Shown: one piece after another, positions 11,607 through 19,116 of the stretch
How the letters are laid out: each line of letters opens with the position of its first letter
Position numbering within the stretch: the stretch's first letter is position 1
Assembly (NCBI RefSeq): GCF_019801175.1
Contig: NZ_JAHVJR010000001.1
Span: 2,356,001 to 2,420,000 of the forward strand
Reading direction: 5' to 3'
DNA from: Vannielia litorea
Lineage (GTDB): Bacteria; Pseudomonadota; Alphaproteobacteria; Rhodobacterales; Rhodobacteraceae
DNA length: 64,000 bases
The notes under the pieces: generated by a model
Told to the model about the DNA's origin: nothing
The model's database searches: none
What the model saw: only the letters and a program-made list of their open reading frames with translations
Program-made: the position numbers and the translations under genes

Positions 11607-11713
11607 CGTGCGCGACTTATGCCCAAGCCTCGCCGTATTCGACTGTTAACGCTTTTCGCAAGGAACGGGCCGGAGAGCCCCGATTGTTGAGTAAAAAGCG
11701 AGAGGACATGCCG

Positions 11714-12550
11714 ATGCGCAAGTTCGGAACCATCGCGGCTGCTGCCCTGTTGGCGCTGACAGCCATGAGTCACGAGGCCGAGGCCCGCCGGGGTGGCGGT
11801 GCCATCATGGAGAGCGAGCAACTCCATTTTGTCGCCCTCACCCGCACCGGGAACGGTGCAGGCGGCCAGATGGCGCTCTGTCACCTGTCCACCAAATCCC
11901 ATTTCTTCGGGATCGGCCTGTGGCGGTCGATGGAAGGCTACGCGCTGTCCTACGACAATTGCACCGGGCAGCAGTACATCCCGATTTCGCCCGAACGCAT
12001 GCAAGCGATGCTGCGCGCCGGTGACGTGCCGCCGAGTCTGCCTGTTGAACCCAAGATGCAGATCCCACAACTGGTCACCGGCTTTGCCGGCACTGCCGGG
12101 ATTGGGGCGACCTTTGCGCTGTTCGGCCTGATCAAGCTTTTCGCTGGTATGCGCCGCCGCCGTCGCCGCAATGCGATGACCGGCGCCACCGGCTTTGCCC
12201 AGCGCGTCCTCGATGTGATGTGCCACGCCGCCAAGGCCGATGGCGTAGTGGATCCCGAAGAGGTGAAGCTCATCGCCTTCGCCAGCCAAAAGCTCACCGG
12301 CGCCGCCTACCCCGCCGACCAGATCGAACGGCTGATCGGGATGGCAGGCACCAAGGTGTCGGACGAAGAGTTCCGCGCCTTCGGGGCCGGGCTGAACGCT
12401 CACCAGAAAGAGACCCTGATGCGCGGCGCGCTGATGGTCACCGTGTCTGACGGCACCATCACGCAGTCAGAAAAGGGCTTCCTGGCCCGCCTCGCTGCCA
12501 CGCTGGGGATTTCTGCGCTGGAGATGCAGGGGATGTTGCGGAGCCTCTGA
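11714..12550 (+). CDS. Membrane-anchored TerB-like domain protein
   Basis: About 278 residues from the ATG at 11714, which has AGAGGA seven bases ahead. An ATG at 11708 is also possible but too close to that site. The order is a signal peptide (MRKFGTIAAAALLALTAM), a periplasmic domain of about 110 residues, one transmembrane helix (FAGTAGIGATFALFGLIKL), a basic stop-transfer stretch (MRRRRRRN), and a cytoplasmic C-terminal domain of about 120 residues. The last domain has the acidic helical pattern of TerB-like proteins (HAAKADGVVDPEEVKL, MVTVSDGTITQSE). TerB folds bind metal ions and occur in stress systems. The function here is unknown. Confidence 0.7.
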   Translation: MRKFGTIAAAALLALTAMSHEAEARRGGGAIMESEQLHFVALTRTGNGAGGQMALCHLSTKSHFFGIGLWRSMEGYALSYDNCTGQQYIPISPERMQAMLRAGDVPPSLPVEPKMQIPQLVTGFAGTAGIGATFALFGLIKLFAGMRRRRRRNAMTGATGFAQRVLDVMCHAAKADGVVDPEEVKLIAFASQKLTGAAYPADQIERLIGMAGTKVSDEEFRAFGAGLNAHQKETLMRGALMVTVSDGTITQSEKGFLARLAATLGISALEMQGMLRSL

Positions 12551-12556
12551 GGCGCC

Positions 12557-13246
12557 TCAGCTCGCCAGCATCCGCAGGCCGCCGGTCACATCCGACCGCA
12601 CCGCAAGCCGCAGCCCAGGCTCGTCGCCCGCCTTCAGCGCGGCGACGATCAGCCTGTGGTGCCGCGGCACCTCGTTGCGGCGCAGCCGGTCGTAAAGCAG
12701 CCGCATCGTCGGGCCGAGCTGGAGCCACACGGTCTCCGCCAGCGCCAGCATCGCCGGGGCCTGCGCCCGCAGGTAGAGCGTGCGGTGAAACTCCAGATTC
12801 GCCCGAATATAGCCCGCCGCATCGCCCCGCGCGGTGACCTCGGCGATCGTTGCATTCACCGCCTCCAGCCGCTCGATCAGCGCGATATGCGCCCGCGGCA
12901 GGGCACGGCTGGCCAGTTCCGGCTCCAAGAGCGCGCGAATGGCGGCCAGTTCTTCTATCCGCTCGTTCGAGAGCACCGGGGTCGACACCCGGCCAGAAGC
13001 CGACAGGGTCAGCGCCCCTTCTGCCGCCAGCCGACGCACGGCCTCGCGCGCAGGTGTCATCGACACGCCGTATTCCTTGCCCACGCCGCGCAGGGTCAGC
13101 GCATGACCGGGCAAGAGCTCGCCATGCATGATGCGGGTGCGCAGGGCGCGGTACACGCGGTCATGGGCGGCGGTGGCCGCACCGGAGGGCGTGGGAGCCT
13201 CGCGGCTGGGCGGGGCGGCATCGGCAGGGGGCGGTTGGATCAGCAT
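12557..13246 (-). CDS. GntR-family transcriptional regulator, FCD subfamily
   Basis: A 229-residue regulator. The winged helix (residues about 28-95) contains the GntR signature LRTRIMHGELLPGHAL and the recognition helix region MTPAREAVRRLAAEG. The C-terminal all-helical FCD ligand domain has the usual metal-binding pattern, with D/H residues in ANLEFHRTLY and PRHHRLIVAAL. FCD regulators generally sense small organic acids. The start at 13246 leaves the GTGATCAC element 9 bp upstream, suggesting autoregulation. The same element occurs before sucC, so control of the nearby TCA operon is a reasonable hypothesis. No strong ribosome site is seen. A longer in-frame start exists but adds residues unlike the family. 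Confidence 0.88.
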   Translation of the reverse strand: MLIQPPPADAAPPSREAPTPSGAATAAHDRVYRALRTRIMHGELLPGHALTLRGVGKEYGVSMTPAREAVRRLAAEGALTLSASGRVSTPVLSNERIEELAAIRALLEPELASRALPRAHIALIERLEAVNATIAEVTARGDAAGYIRANLEFHRTLYLRAQAPAMLALAETVWLQLGPTMRLLYDRLRRNEVPRHHRLIVAALKAGDEPGLRLAVRSDVTGGLRMLAS

Positions 13247-13254
13247 GAGCCAAG

Positions 13255-13296
13255 CGTGATCACGAATCTGCCGCCCGTCAACGGCGAAGTGATCAC
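13255..13296. promoter_or_regulatory. Two GTGATCAC palindromes in front of the GntR gene (candidate operator)
   Basis: GTGATCAC is seen at 13256-13263 (extended to CGTGATCACG, 13255-13264) and at 13289-13296, 33 bp apart. The first lies 9 bp before the regulator start and the second overlaps the stop codon of the upstream metallopeptidase gene. The same core occurs twice before sucC. Confidence 0.5.
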
Positions 13297-13985
13297 CCCT
13301 TGAACCCGTAGCGATGAAGCGCCGCCCCCTCCCGCCGCAACCACTGGCGCGGCGCCTCATACCCGGGGCAAAGCCGCCCGCAGGCGGCCCAGAAACGGGC
13401 GGAGTGATCCATATGCGCGAGGTGGGCGACCTCATGGGCCGCGACGTAATCCAGCACCTCCGGCGGCGCGAGGATGAGCCGCCATGAATACATCAGGTTG
13501 CCCTCGTGGCTGCACGAGCCCCAGCGCGAGCGGGTGTCACGCAAAGTGATCTTCCCAAAGGGCCGCCCGATGGCGCCGGCATGGCGGGCGGAGGCCTCGG
13601 AGAGCCGCTCACGGGCCATCTCCCGTAGAAAGGCGCCCAGCCGGGCGGGCACGCGCGCGGCTTCCTCAGGCACCTGAAGCGCCTGACCTGCAAGGGTAAT
13701 CCGCCGCACCGGCGCCCGCTCGATCTGCCGCGGGACGCCCTCCACCGGAACAATCGCGCCCACCACGGCCAAGGTGTAGGGCGCCTGCTCGGCCAGCCTG
13801 TCGCGGATCCAGCCCGCCTTCTCGGCTGCAAAGCTGCGGGCCTCCCGCTCGGGCGCGAAACGCGGCATGGTCAGCGTCACCCGGCCATCCACCCCCGACA
13901 CCCGGAGCGACAGCCGCCGCGCCCGCGCCGAGCGGCGCAGCGTGACCTCGACCTCCGGCTCTCCCGGTAGTGTGATGACCCCCAT
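13293..13985 (-). CDS. YgjP-like zinc metallopeptidase domain protein (M48/SprT-like)
   Basis: A 230-residue protein with the zinc motif HEVAH at residues 184-188 and a further candidate ligand H194. This arrangement is typical of the DUF45/YgjP family. TRSRWGSCSHEGNL (about 151-164) is the other family signature. No signal peptide is present, so it is probably cytoplasmic. The ATG at 13985 is preceded by GAGG at good spacing. An upstream ATG at 14036 is less likely. The family is widespread and its physiological substrate is largely unknown. It is followed by the GntR gene in the same direction, with only 46 bp between them. Confidence 0.87.
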   Translation of the reverse strand: MGVITLPGEPEVEVTLRRSARARRLSLRVSGVDGRVTLTMPRFAPEREARSFAAEKAGWIRDRLAEQAPYTLAVVGAIVPVEGVPRQIERAPVRRITLAGQALQVPEEAARVPARLGAFLREMARERLSEASARHAGAIGRPFGKITLRDTRSRWGSCSHEGNLMYSWRLILAPPEVLDYVAAHEVAHLAHMDHSARFWAACGRLCPGYEAPRQWLRREGAALHRYGFKG

Positions 13986-14116
13986 CGCCCTGCCCTCGTT
14001 ATCCTCGCCCCAGCCTATCCCGCCGCGCCCCGGCAAGAAAGGCCGATACCCCCTTTACAGCCCTGTCCCGGCATGGCATTGGCCCCGCTCGAACCCTAAA
14101 GCATGTGAGGATTTCG

Positions 14117-14446
14117 ATGCCTAAGGAAGAATGGGGCGTCAAGCGCGTCTGCCCGACCACCGGCAAGCGGTTTTACGACCTCGGCAAAGACCCGATCGTA
14201 AGCCCCTACACCGGCGAGATCGTTGAGCTGGACACCGGCAACAAGGCCCGTTCGGCGCTGAAAGGCGACAAGCCCGATCCCAAGTCGGTCGAGGCCGAAG
14301 AAGAAGACGCGGATATCGATGTGCTCGACGACGATGATGATGACAGCGATGTCGATCTCGGCGACGACGTGCTGGAAGATGACGATGACGACGATGTTTC
14401 GCTCGACGACATCGCCGACGTTGCCTCTGACGACGAAGACAACTGA
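14117..14446 (+). CDS. TIGR02300 family protein (FYDLN acid domain)
   Basis: A 109-residue protein with the alphaproteobacterial TIGR02300 signature: WGVKRVCPTTGKRFYDLGKDP at residues 6-26, followed by PYTGEIV. After about residue 50 the sequence turns into a highly acidic Asp/Glu-rich tail that is probably disordered. The family is conserved in alphaproteobacteria but its function is not established. The ATG at 14117 has GAGGA upstream. It lies just before tRNA-Ala. Confidence 0.92.
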   Translation: MPKEEWGVKRVCPTTGKRFYDLGKDPIVSPYTGEIVELDTGNKARSALKGDKPDPKSVEAEEEDADIDVLDDDDDDSDVDLGDDVLEDDDDDDVSLDDIADVASDDEDN

Positions 14447-14525
14447 GGCCGGACAGGAAAAGGCGGCGGGCAGCGAAAATTTCGCTTGAACCCCCCGCCG
14501 CGATTCCCTAAACGTCCGCCTCACC

Positions 14526-14601
<76 letters not shown>

Positions 14602-14608
14602 TTCCCCC

Positions 14609-15190
14609 TTGATACGTATAGATTTTTTACCCATCGGCGCGCCGCGCCCCTAACCTGCCCCTAATTCTGGCTCGCTGCCTAGGCCCGAGCGGGGATTCGG
14701 ACCGTATCCTGCACACAGCCCTAGAATCATGGTCCTTCTATCCTGACGAGCAGACTGTGAACGAACAACTTGAGGCGGCAAACGCGGTGCTTTCAGCTCG
14801 TCGAGCTTCGGCAAGGCGGCTAGAAGCCTAGCTTGACCCTCGATGGCCGCGTTTCAGGTCGCACCGAGCCACGTGATCGATTCGTTATGCCCTGCCACTC
14901 AATCGCTTCGTGCCGCCCTCTACCCCTGGGGCTCACCCGGAGGGAGAGCGTTTGTGTCTATGAGCATGACGAAAAAAGCGAGCGTCTTCTGAACTTTTTG
15001 ACGAGATGGACAGACGACACGAGGGGCGACGCACCTCCTACGCAACGCCGTGCTGCCTCCAGAACCTCTTAACTAAGATGCTTGAGGATAGGCCGCGCCC
15101 ATCTTGATTTCGCCGCTACTTGCAGGTGCCGATGATGCACACCACAACCACTGTTGCTAGTGTGGAGTTCAAAAAGGGAGTCGTAGAGCA
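14609..15190. other. Island left-end non-coding stretch with arm-type repeats
   Basis: About 580 bp between attL and the methyltransferase gene. The pair of CCCCTAA repeats at 14647-14664 is the only clear element. Short open frames of up to about 80 codons exist (for example 14833-15072), but they have no ribosome site, motif or convincing codon pattern and are not called. The promoter of the defence operon must lie here, but I cannot point to a convincing -35/-10 pair. Confidence 0.5.
14647..14666. repeat. Arm-type integrase site candidates, left end
   Basis: CCCCTAA at 14647-14653 and 14658-14664, 11 bp apart, followed by TT. The same doublet with identical spacing and orientation occurs at the right end of the island (27748-27765). 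Confidence 0.55.
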
Positions 15191-17920
15191 GTGAACGCTG
15201 TCGAGATCGAAGAAGCAATTTCCGCATTGGCCGAGAAACCGTTCGATGCAGAGGAGTTCGCATTCGCGTTCTTGGAAGCGTTCGGCAACAAGGCGACCAC
15301 GATCAAGCGGCTCCGCTCTGGTTCATCGAACAAGTCTGACATCGGCGGCGTCCTTCAGGCAAACAACATCCACCTAAAGTCCTGTGATCCAGGAACAGTT
15401 GCTGAGACCCTTGCTGAACTCCGGCAAAGCCCTGCGACCGCAAAGGCCAAGGCGAAGTTCATCCTCGCCACCGATGGTGCGACCCTTGAGGCCGAGGACC
15501 TCGCGTCAGGTGAGACGATCGCGTGCCCCTTTGCCGACTTCCCCGATCACTTCGGCTTCTTCCTGCCTCTGGCAGGGATCAGCACTGTCAAGCAAATTCG
15601 CGAAAGCGCTTTCGATATCAAGGCCACCGGCCGCCTTAACCGCCTCTACGTCACGTTGCTCCAGGACAACCCGGATTGGGGCACGGCCGATCGCCGTCAT
15701 GACATGAACCACTTCATGGCGCGGCTGATCTTCCTGTTTTTTGCCGAGGATACGTCGATCCTGAACGGCGAAGACCTGTTCACGGCAACCGTCACGCAAA
15801 TGAGCGCCCAGGACAGTTCCAACACCCACGAGGTGATTTCCGAGCTCTTCCGCGCCATGAACACGCCGATCCCTCAACGTACATCGGCCAAGCTGCCACG
15901 TTGGGCAGATGTGTTCCCCTATGTGAACGGCGGTCTCTTCTCGGGCAGCACGGACGTGCCGCGCTTCTCGAAGATCGCCCGCTCCTACCTCCTTCACATC
16001 GGCAATCTCGATTGGACCAAGATCAACCCCGACATCTTCGGCTCGATGATCCAGGCCGTCGCGGATGACGAGGAACGCGGCGCTTTGGGGATGCACTACA
16101 CCTCTGTGCCCAACATTCTGAAGGTGCTTAACCCGCTCTTCCTCGATGACCTGCGCGAGAAACTGGAAGAAGCCGGGGATAACTCCCGCAAGCTTCTGAA
16201 CCTGCGGAACCGCATGGCCAAGATCAGGGTCTTCGATCCTGCGTGTGGATCGGGCAACTTCCTGGTGATCGCCTACAAGGAGATGCGCGCGATCGAGGCC
16301 GAGATCAACACGCGGCGCGGCGAGGCTGACCGGCGCACCGACATCCCTCTGACCAATTTTCGCGGGATCGAGTTGCGCGACTTCCCAGCCGAAATCGCAC
16401 GCTTGGCGCTAATCATTGCCGAGTATCAGTGCGACGTGCTGCATCGCGGTCAGAAGGAGGCGCTTGCCGAGTTTCTGCCCCTCGATGCCATGAACTGGAT
16501 CACTTGCGGCAACGCGCTGCGGCTCGACTGGCTGAGCATCTGCCCGCCCACCGGGACGGGGGTGAAGCACCATGCCGATGACTTGTTCATGTCGCCGCTC
16601 GACCAGGCGCAGATCGACTTCGAGAACGAAGGCGGAGAGACCTACATCTGTGGGAACCCGCCGTATATCGGGCGCCGAAACCAAGACAAGGAGCAGAAAG
16701 CTGAACTAAGAGCCGTTCTGGGATCAAAGATAAAATCGGCGGCATCTTTGGATTATGTTTTCGGTTGGCTCGAAAAAGCATCGGATTTCATCCTGCTCCA
16801 AGGTGGCGAATTTGCTTATGTAACGACGAACTCTGTGAGCCAGGGAACTCAGATTCCCATCTACTGGCCACATCTTTTCTCGAAGGGGTTGGAAATCACG
16901 TTTGCCCACCGGTCATTCAAGTGGGCAAACAACGCTGCACATAACGCGGGTGTTACCGTAGTCATCATCGGTGTTGGAAAGACCAACCGAGAGAAGAAGA
17001 TTTTTGATGGCGAAATGGTCCGCAAGGTGGATGAGATAAACCCCTACCTGCTCCCCGGCTCTTCTGTCGTCGTGACAACCAGAGGTAGACCGATAGCTGA
17101 TATTTCCCGCATGAATTATGGCAACCTTCCTGGAGACGGAAATCACCTATCACTAAACCAAAGAGAAAAAGACGACCTGATCGGTGAGTATCCTGAAGCA
17201 GAGAGACTTGTGATCCCCTTGTATGGTGCTCAGGAGTTTATCAAAGGTTTGAAGCGGTATTGCCTATGGATAGACGATAACGATCTCAAGAGTGCACGGG
17301 GAATCCCCGAAATCTCGCGTAGAATAGACCGTGTGAGAGAAACACGTCTCACGAGTAAAGACCCAAGCTACAATGCTCTGGCCAACCGACCGCATCAATA
17401 TCGAGACAGAAACTTAGCTCACTCATCCACAATCTTAGCGCCCCAAGTCTCATCGGAGGCACGCGAGTATTTGCCGACAAACTTGCTGCCGGGGCGTACA
17501 GGAACCACTAACCAAGCCTTCGCCCTCTACGATGCCCCGCTCTGGAACATGGCGCTGATCGCCTCAAAACTGCACCTCGTCTGGGTTGCAACTGTATGCG
17601 GGAAGCTAAAGACCGATTTCCGCTATTCGAACACTCTTGGATGGAACACCTTCCCCGTCCCGCAACTGACTGAGAAGAACAAGGAAGACCTGACCCGTTG
17701 CGCCGAGGACGTCCTTTTGGCGCGCGAGGCGCATTTCCCCGCGACCATCGCCGATCTCTACGACCCCGAGAAGATGCCTGCCGACCTGCGCGCCGCTCAT
17801 GATCGCAACGACGAAACCCTTGAGCGCATCTACATCGGCCGCCGCTTCCGCAACGACACCGAACGCCTCGAAAAGCTCTTCGAGCTTTATACGAAGTTGA
17901 CCAAGAAGGGGGCGGCATGA
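15191..17920 (+). CDS. MmeI-like DNA adenine methyltransferase without an obvious nuclease motif
   Basis: A 909-residue protein beginning with GTG, with GGGAG ten bases ahead. It follows the MmeI-type order. The N-terminal part is about residues 1-110, then a helical spacer (FMARLIFLFFAEDTSIL near 175-190). The methyltransferase has motif I DPACGSGNF (about 348-356) and the catalytic motif NPPYIG (about 488), indicating N6-adenine methylation. A target-recognition region follows (about 495-775), then a C-terminal helical tail. In MmeI the N-terminus is a PD-(D/E)xK nuclease; here the matching segment reads D50...H61-L-K63, with His where the catalytic Glu would be, so cleavage by this subunit is doubtful. 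GC content falls sharply over the recognition region. It is the first gene of a four-gene overlapping operon. Confidence 0.88.
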   Translation: MNAVEIEEAISALAEKPFDAEEFAFAFLEAFGNKATTIKRLRSGSSNKSDIGGVLQANNIHLKSCDPGTVAETLAELRQSPATAKAKAKFILATDGATLEAEDLASGETIACPFADFPDHFGFFLPLAGISTVKQIRESAFDIKATGRLNRLYVTLLQDNPDWGTADRRHDMNHFMARLIFLFFAEDTSILNGEDLFTATVTQMSAQDSSNTHEVISELFRAMNTPIPQRTSAKLPRWADVFPYVNGGLFSGSTDVPRFSKIARSYLLHIGNLDWTKINPDIFGSMIQAVADDEERGALGMHYTSVPNILKVLNPLFLDDLREKLEEAGDNSRKLLNLRNRMAKIRVFDPACGSGNFLVIAYKEMRAIEAEINTRRGEADRRTDIPLTNFRGIELRDFPAEIARLALIIAEYQCDVLHRGQKEALAEFLPLDAMNWITCGNALRLDWLSICPPTGTGVKHHADDLFMSPLDQAQIDFENEGGETYICGNPPYIGRRNQDKEQKAELRAVLGSKIKSAASLDYVFGWLEKASDFILLQGGEFAYVTTNSVSQGTQIPIYWPHLFSKGLEITFAHRSFKWANNAAHNAGVTVVIIGVGKTNREKKIFDGEMVRKVDEINPYLLPGSSVVVTTRGRPIADISRMNYGNLPGDGNHLSLNQREKDDLIGEYPEAERLVIPLYGAQEFIKGLKRYCLWIDDNDLKSARGIPEISRRIDRVRETRLTSKDPSYNALANRPHQYRDRNLAHSSTILAPQVSSEAREYLPTNLLPGRTGTTNQAFALYDAPLWNMALIASKLHLVWVATVCGKLKTDFRYSNTLGWNTFPVPQLTEKNKEDLTRCAEDVLLAREAHFPATIADLYDPEKMPADLRAAHDRNDETLERIYIGRRFRNDTERLEKLFELYTKLTKKGAA

Positions 17921-19116
17921 ACGACCGCCCCTACAGCCCCGGCGGTGATGCCAAGGTCATCGGGGATATCGGCCAGCGCGTCTTTGGCGGCTACACCGGC
18001 ATGTTCACCTATCACCACTGGCCCGAGCGCGGCCAGCACATGCTGCGCAAGGTGCAGACCCGAGTGGTCGAAACCTACGGCAGCGTCCGAGCCTTTGAGG
18101 CGCATTTCGAAGCCGTCGCGCGTGGCCGCGCCGATGTGGCTGACTTCTGGACCGATGCCACTTCTGTCCTCTTCACCTCCTTCTGGGGCTGGACCCCCGA
18201 AACTTGGGGCACTGTGGGCTGGTCCGGCCTTAACGGGGCAACACGCCGTACAAACCTGATGAAGGAGCTAACCGACCCATTCATCTGTGTCTGTTACGTC
18301 ACCAGTAATCAGACCTACATCGACCCGGACCTGAAGGGTAGGATTGCCGGGTTCTATCTGATGAGCCATGAAATGGGCGACCGGGACGAGTTCACCCACC
18401 CGATCCACCACGGCCGCGATGCGACCAAGTGGCGGCACTCACTGAGAGCGGTCCGCGCATTCAGCTACCTTCCCGAGTACCGACCGCGCGCGATGGACCT
18501 GTTCCCGGAACTATCCAAAACCGCGCGGCATGTTTCAGCCATGGGGGAGGTCATCACGGACCCGGCCAAGATTGACACCTTGCGCAGCATCCCTTGGGTT
18601 GAGGTTCCCGTCTTTTCCAAGGGCGCATCGGGCGACGAGGCTTCAGCACCGCAGCATCCGGGCCTTGGTATGGTCCCCGCAGGACCGGCCAGCAGCGGCG
18701 GCTACTTCGTCCCCGAGGGAACAAGCCATCTCCCCCGCGAGCTCTACGTCCTGCGCCTGAGGGGTGACACCACAGCCTATTTGGGGCAATCCGTAGAGGG
18801 ATCGTCGATCATCAAGATCGGACTATCGGTCAGCCCTGACATGCGCCGCCAGACCCTACAGAAGGCGATGCCTAGGGGCACGTTTTGTTGGCAGGTTCTT
18901 AGGACGACCCGAAAAGATGGACATGACCCCTACAGCGGCTTCTCGGCGGCCGTGTCGGGCGAGAATGCTATGAAGCAATACTTGGCTCAGCACGCCACAT
19001 GGCTTGGCGGTGAGTTCTACCTTGCTAGTGAAGATGACGTAGGAGCAGCTTGGCAGATAGGCCGCGCGGCTGCCCTGAAATTTGAAGAAGAAAGTTCGGT
19101 TGATGACGATCAATAA
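17917..19116 (+). CDS. Defence-operon protein with GIY-YIG/T5orf172-like C-terminus
   Basis: A 399-residue protein whose ATG overlaps the methyltransferase stop by four bases. The N-terminal two thirds (about 1-235) is unfamiliar. Its middle part (DLKGRIAGFYLMSH, then WRHSLRAVRAFSYLPEY) looks like the strand pattern of PUA/EVE-type domains that read modified bases, but this is tentative. The C-terminal part (about 273-390) has ELYVLRL, then IIKIGLS, an Arg (MRRQ), ENAMKQYL and GEFYLA. This order matches GIY-YIG nucleases of the T5orf172 type. It could be the cutting or the modification-sensing partner of the methyltransferase. No close family is recognised for the full length. Confidence 0.7.
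   Translation: MNDRPYSPGGDAKVIGDIGQRVFGGYTGMFTYHHWPERGQHMLRKVQTRVVETYGSVRAFEAHFEAVARGRADVADFWTDATSVLFTSFWGWTPETWGTVGWSGLNGATRRTNLMKELTDPFICVCYVTSNQTYIDPDLKGRIAGFYLMSHEMGDRDEFTHPIHHGRDATKWRHSLRAVRAFSYLPEYRPRAMDLFPELSKTARHVSAMGEVITDPAKIDTLRSIPWVEVPVFSKGASGDEASAPQHPGLGMVPAGPASSGGYFVPEGTSHLPRELYVLRLRGDTTAYLGQSVEGSSIIKIGLSVSPDMRRQTLQKAMPRGTFCWQVLRTTRKDGHDPYSGFSAAVSGENAMKQYLAQHATWLGGEFYLASEDDVGAAWQIGRAAALKFEEESSVDDDQ

Noticed and set aside
14833..15072. Short plus-strand open frame (79 codons) at the island left end
   Set aside because: No ribosome site, no motif and irregular composition.
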